DNA from: a virus
Strand: one strand, 5' to 3'
Length of the DNA: 24,712 nt
IMG/VR virus record: IMGVR_UViG_3300009285_000037
Location: 1-24,712 of that record
Program-made: the position numbers and the translations under genes
Part shown: piece after piece, positions 1-5,576 of the stretch
Layout of the letters: every line of letters starts with the position of its first letter
How positions within the stretch are numbered: position 1 is the stretch's first letter
The notes under the pieces: model-generated
Seen by the model: the letters and a program-made list of their open reading frames with translations, nothing else
What the model was told of the DNA's origin: nothing
Databases searched by the model: none

Positions 1-77
1 ACTGCTGATGTAGAGCGTAAGCCTGTTGCTGCTTGTATGTTGCGGATGGTTGGCGGGATGGCATTCTCCCGCCAATA
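1..77. repeat. terminal direct repeat, copy at window start (circular overlap)
   Basis: Identical to 24636-24712, 77 nt with no mismatch. A length of 77 equals a common assembler k-mer, so this is most likely the overlap left on a circular contig rather than a biological terminal repeat. A coding frame runs cleanly through the join. It contains a 9-bp stem (TTGGCGGGA with TCCCGCCAA, 50-75) that lies inside the regulator gene. Confidence 0.93.
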
Positions 78-119
78 ATCCGTGATGGCCGCGAGTACTC
101 TACTTGTCGTATTTGACAT
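1..119 (-). CDS. LexA-type winged-helix regulator, N-terminal part (gene continues across the circle junction into 24485..24712)
   Basis: On the circle this is one 89-aa gene with ATG at 119, running down to 1 and on through 24635 to a TGA at 24485-24487. Residues about 5-60 match the LexA N-terminal winged helix: an IPPTIRNIQAATGL segment followed by STSAVRYCYMKLEKYG, the layout of the LexA recognition helix and wing. The S24 peptidase half of true LexA is absent, so it should not self-cleave. It begins inside the last codons of the 38-aa gene (20-nt overlap) with no good Shine-Dalgarno, so translation is probably coupled. The likely role is control of the divergent integrase and leftward early promoters; that is inferred from position. 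Confidence 0.82.
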   Translation of the reverse strand, partial: MSNTTSRVLAAITDYWRENAIPPTIRNIQAATGLRSTSA

Positions 120-216
120 TGGTCACGCGGCTGGACTTTGCGCCCTGAATACGTCCCCATAGTCCGAAGGTGACGATGTTCAAGATCAGGTCTTTGAGGG
201 TGAGTAGAATTGTCAT
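100..216 (-). CDS. 38-aa peptide, first gene of the leftward early operon
   Basis: The ATG at 216 follows AAGGAATCCAGCA, the ribosome-binding module shared by several genes here. The peptide starts MTILLTLKDLILNIVTFGLW, a hydrophobic amphipathic stretch, and ends in a basic tail (GAKSSRVTNVKYDK). It could be a small membrane-associated or leader peptide. I do not recognise a family. The stop codon lies 20 nt inside the LexA-like gene, suggesting coupled translation. It is the gene nearest the divergent integrase region. Confidence 0.6.
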   Translation of the reverse strand: MTILLTLKDLILNIVTFGLWGRIQGAKSSRVTNVKYDK

Positions 217-252
217 TGCTGGATTCCTTTTTGTTGATGGTAAAATCTGATT

Positions 253-307
253 GTTACTGGTTTCGTGTGAGTTTTCCTTGCTGGATTCCCTTCATGAAAC
301 CAGTAAC
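253..307. promoter_or_regulatory. 12-bp perfect inverted repeat in the int/regulator divergent region
   Basis: GTTACTGGTTTC (253-264) and GAAACCAGTAAC (296-307) are exact reverse complements separated by 31 nt. They lie between the leftward 38-aa gene and the rightward integrase, where operators or recombinase arm sites would be expected. A second GGAATCCAGCAAG sequence (minus strand) sits in the spacer, as if an RBS module had been duplicated. Three shorter hairpins follow: 319-338, 348-367 and 375-390. I could not find a convincing sigma70 promoter for either direction. Confidence 0.5.
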
Positions 308-421
308 TTTTTGTTGTACCCGCGTGTCCCGACGCGGGCTTTGCTCTCATGCCGTTGTGTCGGCATGTATAAGCCTAACGAGATTGTTAGTTGCTTGTCC
401 AGACAATTTCCGTCTTGTCTA

Positions 422-458
422 CAAAAATGCGTGCGTGACGTTCGCACGCACATTTTTG
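422..458. terminator. bidirectional intrinsic-terminator-like hairpin before integrase
   Basis: CAAAAATG (422-429) pairs with CATTTTTG (451-458), and inside it GCGTGCG pairs with CGCACGC. The A-run, GC stem, T-run order fits a terminator working in both directions. It ends 22 nt before the integrase GTG, so integrase must be expressed from a promoter inside or just after it, or by read-through. The same core (GCGTGCGTGACG) recurs in the hairpin at 20169-20215. Confidence 0.55.
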
Positions 459-480
459 CAGATTGTCGTGGAGGTGCGAT

Positions 481-1305
481 GTGATTCGAGTGAGAGAGTT
501 TCTTTCGTCGTTTCCGTTTGCAGACACAACCAAGCGCACTTATGCAAGTGTTCTTTTCCGCTTTCTGGCGGAATGTGTCCCTGCTGATCTCTCGGCTGCT
601 GGATTGATCGAGTTTGTCTCTAAACCTGAGTGGGGGAGTAGTCGGCGCTGCGTTGCCCTGGCTGCCTGTCAGAAATATCTTTCATGGAAGTATGGGCGTC
701 ATCCTGCATTGTCGGCGAAGTTGAAGCGTGTTGCTGGTAAGCCACAGCGCGCCTTGAGTGCGGATGTGGCCTTGCGGTTGCTGGCTTCATTCGATCCGTA
801 TACGTCGAAGGGGACTCGTGATCTGGCGATTGCGGCTGTGGCTTTGGATACGGGACTGCGCTGCTCTGAGCTTTGCCGGCTTCAGCAGGCAGATACCGAT
901 CTGCATCAGCGCGTTTTACAGGTGATCGTCAAAGGCGGTCAGTGGTCGGCTGCTGTTTTCTCCCCCGAGACCGCCGAGAATATCGCGCGCTGGCTGCATT
1001 ATCGCGAGGTTGCGGATGGGCAGGGGTTTTTATTCACAAATGTTTTTACGGGGGATGGGCTGACTCCCGAGGGGTTGTACTCGATTGTCAGGGAATGGGG
1101 TCGGCGAATTGGCATAAAACTTTCGCCGCATGATCTTCGTCGTACCTTCGCTGTGCTTGCCACGGAGAACGGTGCTCCTGAACGTGTGTTGATGGAGGGG
1201 GGCCGGTGGAACAATTCAGAGATGATCCATCGCTACACCCGCACCCTGAAGCTAGATTCTATGCGTCAGTATTTGCCTGTTTCGAAGCTCCTAAAGGATT
1301 TATAA
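481..1305 (+). CDS. int: tyrosine recombinase (phage-type integrase)
   Basis: Site-specific recombinase of the lambda Int/XerD class. I chose GTG 481 because GGAGG lies 6 nt upstream; a TTG at 463 is possible but has no such site. The protein is 274 aa. Residues 1-75 form a SAM-like core-binding domain (LSSFPFADTTKRTYASVLFR). The catalytic domain shows R127 (GLRCSEL), K151 (VKGG), H217 and R220 (HDLRR), W243 in the place of the second His (GGRWNNSEMIHRY), and the tyrosine nucleophile Y252. The set is complete, so it should be active. The attP core lies 17 bp behind the stop and an excisionase gene follows, forming a full integration/excision module. Confidence 0.95.
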   Translation: MIRVREFLSSFPFADTTKRTYASVLFRFLAECVPADLSAAGLIEFVSKPEWGSSRRCVALAACQKYLSWKYGRHPALSAKLKRVAGKPQRALSADVALRLLASFDPYTSKGTRDLAIAAVALDTGLRCSELCRLQQADTDLHQRVLQVIVKGGQWSAAVFSPETAENIARWLHYREVADGQGFLFTNVFTGDGLTPEGLYSIVREWGRRIGIKLSPHDLRRTFAVLATENGAPERVLMEGGRWNNSEMIHRYTRTLKLDSMRQYLPVSKLLKDL

Positions 1306-1321
1306 TGAACTATTCCCACTT

Positions 1322-1375
1322 GAGAACGCTTGCTTCCCAAGCAAGATATCGTGGGTTCGAGTCCCATCACCCGCT
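1322..1375 (+). other. attP core: 3' part of a tRNA-Gly(CCC) gene
   Basis: The sequence folds as the 3' two thirds of a tRNA: end of D stem (GAAC, 1324-1327), anticodon stem CTTGC/GCAAG with loop TTCCCAA (anticodon CCC, 1336-1338), variable loop ATATC, T arm GTGGG-TTCGAGT-CCCAT, and acceptor strand CACCCGC (1368-1374). No matching 5' acceptor GCGGGTG is present upstream, so it is not a whole tRNA. Integrases often use a tRNA 3' end, and this one sits right behind int, so it is very likely the crossover region that rebuilds a host tRNA-Gly on integration. Confidence 0.85.
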
Positions 1376-1442
1376 CTGTCTATTCGGTTGTAAAGGTACG
1401 GTGTTTTAGGCTCTTACCTTTGCGGCCGGATGGCCTACGAAG

Positions 1443-1490
1443 GCGCTCCGTGTTCAAGCCTGTCTGCCGACAGGCAGGCACGGGGCGCTC
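1443..1490. repeat. long imperfect hairpin with a CCTGTCTGC-family core
   Basis: GCGCTCCGTG pairs imperfectly with CACGGGGCGC, and between them lies CCTGTCTGCC-GACAGGCAGG, one copy of the dispersed palindrome. It sits in the non-coding stretch between attP and the end of the excisionase gene. There is no T-run, so it is not an obvious terminator. The interval 1376-1587 holds no gene I can support. Confidence 0.6.
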
Positions 1491-1587
1491 TCGTTATCTG
1501 CCGCGAAATTCCAGCCTGCTTGCGTGATTGCAGGCAAGCGCAATCAACCAGACGATGATCAGCAGGAAAAGTAACATTGCAGTTTCA

Positions 1588-1797
1588 TTATTTTCTGCCT
1601 GGCTGACTTCGCGGGTTCGCTCGTTCTCTAAGTATGCGCTCAATGCTTTTCTTAGAGACACGTATTTTCGAATTACTCTTTGATGGATTGAGTTTGTATC
1701 CTTCAATAATCCCTTCTTTCCACCAATTGATAATGGTTTGGTCGCTGACTTCCAGCATCTCCGCCGCTTCCTTGGTTGATAGTGTCGTCCTGGTCAT
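1588..1797 (-). CDS. xis: excisionase, MerR-like helix-turn-helix
   Basis: A 69-aa protein of the excisionase family (winged HTH related to MerR). Residues 7-29, LSTKEAAEMLEVSDQTIINW, are the classic helix-turn-helix for this group, followed by a KEGIIEGYKL wing and a basic tail. It would bend attachment-site DNA and steer integrase towards excision. The ATG lies exactly 6 nt after a strong -10 box, so the mRNA is probably leaderless. It is convergent with int across the attP region. Confidence 0.85.
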   Translation of the reverse strand: MTRTTLSTKEAAEMLEVSDQTIINWWKEGIIEGYKLNPSKSNSKIRVSKKSIERILRERANPRSQPGRK

Positions 1798-1832
1798 AAG
1801 CCAAATATACCAAATATTCCAAGTGCGGTCAA
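1798..1832 (-). promoter_or_regulatory. excisionase promoter (leaderless) with overlapping direct repeats
   Basis: On the minus strand: -35 TTGACC (1827-1832), 17-bp spacer, -10 TATATT (1804-1809), then TGGCTT and the ATG. Transcription should start at or next to the start codon. Across the -10 and spacer, CCAAATAT occurs at 1801-1808 and 1810-1817 with a partial third copy (CCAA) at 1819, a 9-bp period that looks like an operator. Confidence 0.78.
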
Positions 1833-2185
1833 GGGAATTATGAGAAACCTGTCAGATGGAAAACGGGGAGGGGCGTGGGGCACGCGTGCCCCGTCTACGC
1901 CCTGGCTCTCCTGATTTAGCGGATGCCTTTAGAGGGGGACCTGGACGGTGTCGCATGGCGCCATGGCGACACTCTCCGAATTATGTGTACTTGATCTTGC
2001 TCTGCGCTGACCTGTCTGCGTGCGAAGGTCTTTCTGCTTGTGTGTTCCTTACGCAGACAGGTGACCTTCTTTGCACAGGCAGAAAGCGCCCACACACGCC
2101 AACTCCCAAGGCAAAACTATCAGCAAACCCGATTCTCTGTCCGCTTGCCACGAAGTGCGAGCCGTCAGGCTCGAAAATTTTTGCA
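1833..2185. repeat. non-coding stretch with three palindromes
   Basis: No gene is supported here. It holds a perfect 16-bp palindrome GGGGCACGCGTGCCCC (1877-1892) inside a larger GGCGT/ACGCC stem, and a near-perfect 25-bp palindrome (1948-1972) whose half ATGGCGCCATGGCGACAC recurs exactly at 24531-24548. A widely spaced CCTGTCTGCGT / ACGCAGACAGG pair lies at about 2010-2062. A CGAGCC-GTCA-GGCTCG hairpin lies at 2158-2173. Confidence 0.6.
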
Positions 2186-2186
2186 G

Positions 2187-2219
2187 AAAAAAGACCCCTG
2201 CCTTCCTTGGGGCAGGGGT
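2187..2219 (-). terminator. intrinsic terminator of the accessory operon
   Basis: On the minus strand ACCCCTGCC (2211-2219) pairs perfectly with GGCAGGGGT (2194-2202) around an 8-nt loop, followed by CTTTTTT. It begins 19 nt after the stop of the last accessory gene and insulates the excisionase promoter downstream. Confidence 0.92.
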
Positions 2220-2237
2220 GGGTGTGAGTGCCAACGG

Positions 2238-2666
2238 CTATTTCTCCGGCTCTGGTGCAACCGGTGCAATTCTCAATACGGCCTGCTTCCGGTGCTCTCC
2301 TACGGTGATAATGATCTTCTTCCCGATCACTTCGCCGGCTGTCCTGGCGCTGGTGGCGGACTTCAATGACTCCACGTCCACCTGTGCGGATACCAGATAA
2401 CCGCGTGGGAATTCTGCGCCGGTCTTGGTCTTGAAGTAAAGTACTGGCTGCATCACTATGCGCGGCTTCCCTTTGGGGTTCTGCTTGTCCGCGGTTTTGG
2501 GATCCAAGTCCTTTGGATTGGGTACGGTTTCTTCGCTCATCATGCGTGAAATCGTGACGGTCAACTGCTGCACGTTCCAGCGTTCGAGCAGGTCCGAGAC
2601 TTGCAGGAAGCGTTTCGGGTGTAAGTCGTCCAGCAGGGTGTTGGGTTGGATGGGTTGGGCGTTCAT
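2238..2666 (-). CDS. hypothetical protein, last gene of accessory operon (142 aa)
   Basis: I do not recognise a family. The start is ATG 2666, with GGAG 8 nt upstream and just after the stop of the preceding gene; the longer frame from 2690 would overlap that gene and lacks a better site. The N-terminal half is helical (LHPKRFLQVSDLLERW), the middle is a polar linker rich in Lys, Pro and Asp, and the C-terminal half is beta-rich (LVSAQVDVESLK, GKKIIITVGEHRKQAVLRI). No membrane segment or cysteine motif. A strong terminator follows. Confidence 0.72.
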   Translation of the reverse strand: MNAQPIQPNTLLDDLHPKRFLQVSDLLERWNVQQLTVTISRMMSEETVPNPKDLDPKTADKQNPKGKPRIVMQPVLYFKTKTGAEFPRGYLVSAQVDVESLKSATSARTAGEVIGKKIIITVGEHRKQAVLRIAPVAPEPEK

Positions 2667-2667
2667 G

Positions 2668-2880
2668 TTATTTACTCCATCGTTTGGCATCGGCGTTCTT
2701 GCGGATGGTCTCGGCGGGGCTTTCGCCTTCGTCGCTGTCGCTGCCGCCGTTGAGCCAGTGCACGCGCTCGGCTGCTGCTTCCTGGCTGGCGTGATAGCTC
2801 TCTGGCTGAAACTTACCGGATGGGTCGTAAAACCCCACGGTGTAAAGTCCTGGCTCTTTGATGTAAACGTAACTGTTCAT
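2668..2880 (-). CDS. small hypothetical protein (70 aa)
   Basis: The ATG at 2880 overlaps the upstream stop (ATGA) and follows the GGAGAATCCAGCAA ribosome-binding module. The N-terminal half, MNSYVYIKEPGLYTVGFYDP, followed by SYHASQEAAAERVHWLNGG, looks like a small compact phage protein of the kind often found in early regions. The tail is acidic then basic. No function can be assigned. Neighbours are likewise small and translationally coupled. Confidence 0.75.
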   Translation of the reverse strand: MNSYVYIKEPGLYTVGFYDPSGKFQPESYHASQEAAAERVHWLNGGSDSDEGESPAETIRKNADAKRWSK

Positions 2881-3095
2881 TTGCTGGATTCTCCTTTGAG
2901 TGAGTTCAGATAATCTTCTTCGTCGCGTCGTGCGATTGCTTCGTAGTATGCGACGAATTCCCGCGCTGCGGTTTCAGTTTCTTCGACGGTCGGGTAAGTC
3001 GAACTGGTATATCGCACTTTTCCAAAAAAACGTTCTGTGACCGTGAACCAGAATTCCTGCTTTAGGTATGTTTGGTATGTCGTGAAGTAAAACAT
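2877..3095 (-). CDS. small hypothetical protein (72 aa)
   Basis: I chose ATG 3095 because AAGGA lies 8 nt upstream; a longer frame runs back into a palindromic repeat and is unlikely to be translated. The protein starts MFYFTTYQTYLKQEFWF, is rich in aromatic residues, and carries a helix (TVEETETAAREFVAYYEAIA). Its stop overlaps the next start as ATGA. No family recognised. Confidence 0.7.
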   Translation of the reverse strand: MFYFTTYQTYLKQEFWFTVTERFFGKVRYTSSTYPTVEETETAAREFVAYYEAIARRDEEDYLNSLKGESSK

Positions 3096-3106
3096 TGTGT
3101 TTTCCT

Positions 3107-3388
3107 TTACCAGTCTTGAGACTGGTCTACTGTCTCTGCCTGTGCGCTGCACGCAGACAGGTCGCGCTCTGGCTCTTTCGCTTCAAGCACCATCTGCCAG
3201 TCAATCGGCAGGTTATAAACTTTCTCGATCACTTCTATACCATGTCCGAGTCGGCGGGTGTAGTGGGTTGGGTCTCCGTGTGGGAAGTAGGTCTCTCCGT
3301 GGCAGATTTGCTTTTGCCTGCGGGTGACTTCCAGCCAGTGGACACGGACGCATTCGTCGCAATAGCGTTGTTCGTAGTAGGTTTTCAT
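3107..3388 (-). CDS. small hypothetical protein with repeat-derived C-terminus (93 aa)
   Basis: The start is ATG 3388, which overlaps the preceding stop (ATGA). Two cysteines near the N-terminus (RYCDECVRVHW) and later H and C residues could hold a metal, but this is uncertain. The last 17 residues, starting LSACSAQAE, are encoded by a dispersed palindrome (3135-3162). The next gene upstream ends in almost the same peptide for the same reason. The ancestral protein probably ended near residue 76. Confidence 0.68.
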   Translation of the reverse strand: MKTYYEQRYCDECVRVHWLEVTRRQKQICHGETYFPHGDPTHYTRRLGHGIEVIEKVYNLPIDWQMVLEAKEPERDLSACSAQAETVDQSQDW

Positions 3389-3711
3389 GTTTGCTCTTGG
3401 ATCGCCTCTGCCTGTGCGTCGCACGCAGACAGGTGGCTGAATTGAATGAACGCGAGTGAGTTTGTGTTCGTTGCGCGCGGCGCTCCGAACGATTGAAGGA
3501 TGGTTCCGTCGTCATAGACTAGCGAAATATTGGCAATGTTCTGAAACGTGACTTCGGTAACAAACAGACTGCCGCGTACTTGAACTTTGGCGGATTTTGA
3601 AAGGCTGCTTGCTTCGATCACCAAACAATCACGGTATGCGCCCTGCACGAAACATCTGCCGCGTAAGTTGATGGCGCCTTTGCCTTCGGGGGGGGTATTG
3701 ATTGGACTCAT
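3385..3711 (-). CDS. hypothetical beta-rich protein (108 aa)
   Basis: ATG 3711 follows GGAGAAACCAGCAA, the shared ribosome-binding module; the longer frame to 3903 runs through palindromes and another gene and is rejected. The protein alternates short hydrophobic strands (VQVRGSLFVTEVTFQNIANISLVYDDG), suggesting a small beta barrel. The C-terminus (HLSACDAQAEAIQEQT) comes from a palindromic repeat at 3408-3434. No family recognised. Confidence 0.68.
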   Translation of the reverse strand: MSPINTPPEGKGAINLRGRCFVQGAYRDCLVIEASSLSKSAKVQVRGSLFVTEVTFQNIANISLVYDDGTILQSFGAPRATNTNSLAFIQFSHLSACDAQAEAIQEQT

Positions 3712-3740
3712 TTGCTGGTTTCTCCTATTGATTGATTGAA

Positions 3741-3782
3741 CCGCGAGAACGCCTCGCGGAAGACCTGCCTGCGCAGGCAGGT
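3741..3782. repeat. two adjacent palindromes between accessory genes
   Basis: CCGCGAG/CTCGCGG (3741-3759) is followed at once by a perfect 20-bp palindrome ACCTGCCTGCGCAGGCAGGT (3763-3782). The second is the most symmetrical member of the dispersed family. They fill the gap between the SLOG-like gene's stop and the next start. There is no T-run. Confidence 0.75.
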
Positions 3783-3784
3783 GA

Positions 3785-4327
3785 CTAAATAAAAGATAAT
3801 TGCGCGGACAACCACTGCCAGCATTGAAAACCCATGAACTGAGATTTGACCCAGGAACCGGCACAACCGCGCGGGCTGCCTGGCATGGGATTGGAAAAAG
3901 CAAAAACCGGAATGCCGCGCTCTACTGCAACACCAGCGACTTTGAGCGAGCCAACCCCAGGACTAAAAAAGACGGCTGCGGATGCGCCTGTGAGACCTGC
4001 CACGGAACGGGACATGAGACGGGCGACCATGGGAACCTGCAAACCACCACCGGCCAGCCATGACACGGACCCGCCCATTTTTGCGAACTGCTGAACCTGG
4101 CGGACGGCTGAACCCGACCAGGAACCGGCCCCGGACTGAGCGAAGGCTGCAAACACGCGAAGCTGCGAAAACGATGAGACACCAACAGACTGTATTACCT
4201 GCTGATCTGCGCCTGTGGCACAACCAACAGTAACGGACTGGCCGGAACTAAGAATTGCCTTTACAACCTGGCCCACGATGGGGGATGATGGGAGCGATCG
4301 GGAACCGCCGAAGTAAACGCTAGACAT
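3785..4327 (-). CDS. SLOG-like nucleotide-binding protein (180 aa)
   Basis: Residues 5-12 (YFGGSRSL) and 33-42 (TVGCATGADQ) give the first strand and glycine-rich loop of a SLOG/LOG-type Rossmann fold, which in known families binds nucleotides or nucleotide-derived signals. Further on come SGSAVRQVQQFAKMGG, LMSRSVAGL, and VFFSPGVGSLKVAGVAVERG before a final strand IPVFAF, consistent with a lone SLOG domain and no effector. ATG 4327 has only a weak ribosome site. Base use is unusually GC-rich and repetitive in Gly, Ser and Val codons compared with its neighbours. A role in signalling or anti-phage response is possible but not shown. Confidence 0.68.
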   Translation of the reverse strand: MSSVYFGGSRSLPSSPIVGQVVKAILSSGQSVTVGCATGADQQVIQSVGVSSFSQLRVFAAFAQSGAGSWSGSAVRQVQQFAKMGGSVSWLAGGGLQVPMVARLMSRSVAGLTGASAAVFFSPGVGSLKVAGVAVERGIPVFAFSNPMPGSPRGCAGSWVKSQFMGFQCWQWLSAQLSFI

Positions 4328-4408
4328 GGGACACCGCCCATGGAAGGGGGAGCACAGAAAGAAACCGCATTACTAGAACGCAGATGAAATGCTCGAATGA
4401 TGCTGACA

Positions 4409-4594
4409 TTATGAACCTGCCTTTTTTGTTTGGCTGAACTTTGCTAGCCAGATTTCTTGAACTTTGTTTGGGTTGACGGATGGATCAAGGGCGGCTGCTG
4501 CCTGCGCCAAGATTTGCGCCTTTGTTTGGGTTGGCGCTGTGATTGCCCTGTGTATTAGGGATCGTGCTGCTGCTTGCTGGATTGATGTTTTCAT
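4409..4594 (-). CDS. small hypothetical protein with its own promoter (61 aa)
   Basis: ATG 4594 is 6 nt downstream of a good -10 box, so the transcript is probably leaderless; the frame can be extended to 4654 but that would run through the promoter. The protein is helical and polar (MKTSIQQAAARSLIHRAITA, then QILAQAAAALDPSVNPNKV, then a basic end). It may be a small regulator, but no family is recognised. Its promoter carries the repeats also found at the divergent gene at 5388. Confidence 0.6.
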   Translation of the reverse strand: MKTSIQQAAARSLIHRAITAPTQTKAQILAQAAAALDPSVNPNKVQEIWLAKFSQTKKAGS

Positions 4595-4634
4595 AGCTAC
4601 AGTGTAGCACACAATGCAATACAATGCAATACAA
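4595..4634 (-). promoter_or_regulatory. promoter of the 61-aa gene with tandem operator-like repeats
   Basis: On the minus strand: -35 TTGCAT (4624-4629), 17-bp spacer, -10 TACACT (4601-4606), then GTAGCT and ATG. On the plus strand ACAATGCAAT is tandemly repeated at 4611-4620 and 4621-4630, covering spacer and -35, so a bound protein would block the promoter. The same ACAATGCAATACAA occurs at the 5388 promoter. Confidence 0.75.
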
Positions 4635-4687
4635 AAGAGTTTACAATTATGCAAGGTTTTTTTTGCCTTTGCCTTTGCCTTGCACTA

Positions 4688-4917
4688 CAAAAATGCCTGG
4701 ATTTCTGGCTAATTCCCAAAGCAGAAAAAATGCGGCAAGTGTGCTCTCAAAATACGGGTGGTGGCGTGTTGTTTTGGTGGTGATGGCCTGCGGCGCTTTT
4801 GGTTTTGCCGCACAGCCAGCATCCACCAAAAAACAAACACGGGTTCGCCACCACGCCGGTATTTTGACACTTGCGCATTTTTGCTTTGGATTATCATTTG
4901 CCAGCCCAGGCTTTTTG
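4688..4917. repeat. 230-bp long imperfect inverted repeat (MITE-like or giant hairpin)
   Basis: The two halves pair in order. Outer: CAAAAA and GCCTGG (4688-4700) with CCAGGC and TTTTTG (4906-4917). Then CCAAAGC (4716) with GCTTTGG (4883); AAAAATGCG (4726) with CGCATTTTT (4874); CAAGTGT (4736) with ACACTTG (4867); TCAAAATAC (4747) with GTATTTTGA (4859); TGGTGGCG (4759) with CGCCACCA (4846); and an inner CTGCGGC/GCCGCA stem near 4789-4811. Small bulges separate the blocks. I see no clear target-site duplication and no believable gene in it. Confidence 0.8.
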
Positions 4918-5046
4918 TTCCCCCCGTCCTGGTTTTTCTTTTTCAGATGCCGCGTTCTTGGCTGAGGGAAGGGGAACGTATCAGATCGAGATCAAATTCC
5001 ACACCCCAGACTCATCAGGAACAGAATCCCTCTGACAGTGTAGATG

Positions 5047-5234
5047 CCTGTCTGCCTTCAGGCAGGTCTTTTCCCCCTGTCCCACCGGGGGTTAGTTCGA
5101 GTGGGGCTCACCCCATGTCGCACTGTGGCTTTGCCTGTCTGCCCAGGCAGGCTCTGGTGGTTAGTTCGAGTAGGCTATGCCTATGTCGCACTGTGCCTGC
5201 CTGTCCATGCCTGCGGCATGCAGGAGCAGACAGG
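5047..5234. repeat. alternating palindromes and two structured direct repeats
   Basis: Dispersed-family palindromes lie at 5047-5066, 5132-5152 and 5196-5234. Between them are two copies of a 36-37 nt unit (5091-5127 and 5160-5195) with identical ends, GTTAGTTCGAG and TGTCGCACTGTG. The middle differs in sequence but keeps its pairing: TGGGG/CCCCA in the first, TAGGC/GCCTA in the second. The remaining non-coding DNA from 4918 to 5326 holds nothing else I can name. Confidence 0.75.
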
Positions 5235-5326
5235 GCTTTGCTTTTTATGGTTTTCTTTGAGAACTGGCGAGCTTTACGTGAGCCTGGCGCCGCAGCGCCA
5301 CCATCTGCTTATCTGAAAACTCGTCC

Positions 5327-5364
5327 TTGACTTTGTGTTGCTATTAGTTTACAATGCAATACAA
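5327..5364 (+). promoter_or_regulatory. strong sigma70-type promoter and operator for the RHH-like gene
   Basis: -35 TTGACT (5327-5332), 17-bp spacer, -10 TACAAT (5350-5355). ACAATGCAATACAA (5351-5364) overlaps the -10 and start point and is identical to the repeat at the divergent 4594 promoter. An AAAGGAG ribosome site follows in the leader. Confidence 0.82.
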
Positions 5365-5387
5365 ATCGAATGAGCAAAGGAGTAATT

Positions 5388-5576
5388 ATGAAAAAGAAGA
5401 ACGAAGTCCCTGGGCGTTTGATTACCAAGTCCGTTCGCTTGACTGCTGAGGATCAGGCGCGGCTTGATCGTTTGTGTTTGTTGTTTTCCCCTTACGCAAA
5501 GTTGTCTGAGGGCAAGGCTATTTCTGCGGCATTGAAGATCGCAGAAGAGAAGTTGTCGAAGGGTCGTGGGGAGTGA
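5388..5576 (+). CDS. small RHH-like DNA-binding protein (62 aa)
   Basis: ATG 5388 has AAAGGAG 5 nt upstream; ATG 5370 is too close to the transcription start and has no ribosome site. After a basic N-terminus comes a short strand (TKSVRLTAEDQARLDRL), as in ribbon-helix-helix (CopG/Arc-like) proteins, then a helix (GKAISAALKIAEEKLSK). It would be expected to bind DNA as a dimer. The operator-like repeats at its own promoter and at 4611-4634 are the obvious candidate sites. It overlaps the next gene by GTGA. Confidence 0.62.
   Translation: MKKKNEVPGRLITKSVRLTAEDQARLDRLCLLFSPYAKLSEGKAISAALKIAEEKLSKGRGE

Noticed and set aside
1322-1375. Complete tRNA gene
   Set aside because: The 5' acceptor strand and most of the D arm are missing, so it is an attachment core, not a working tRNA.
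1494-1577. 27-residue hydrophobic peptide with an LIALAC lipobox-like end after xis
   Set aside because: A minus-strand ATG at 1577 opens it, but there is no ribosome site and nothing else supports it; possible but too weak to list.
1856-2227. Plus-strand frames of 109-123 aa between xis and the accessory operon
   Set aside because: They cross several palindromes and the minus-strand terminator, and have no ribosome site or recognisable composition.
3922-4223. Additional minus-strand frames within the SLOG-like gene
   Set aside because: Shadow frames caused by GC-rich repetitive coding sequence; only the frame from 4327 has a recognisable fold.
4624-4965. Plus-strand 113-aa frame and overlapping minus frames of 60 and 62 aa
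   Set aside because: They lie within or across the 230-bp imperfect palindrome, have low-complexity composition and no suitable ribosome site; the frames on both strands mirror each other because of the symmetry.
4960-5040. Hammerhead-like CTGATGAG on the minus strand
   Set aside because: The matching GAAAC core and stem II partner are absent.
4758-5330. Plus-strand 190-aa frame
   Set aside because: Runs through the palindrome cluster and the structured direct repeats; composition is that of repeats read in frame, and no start signal is seen.
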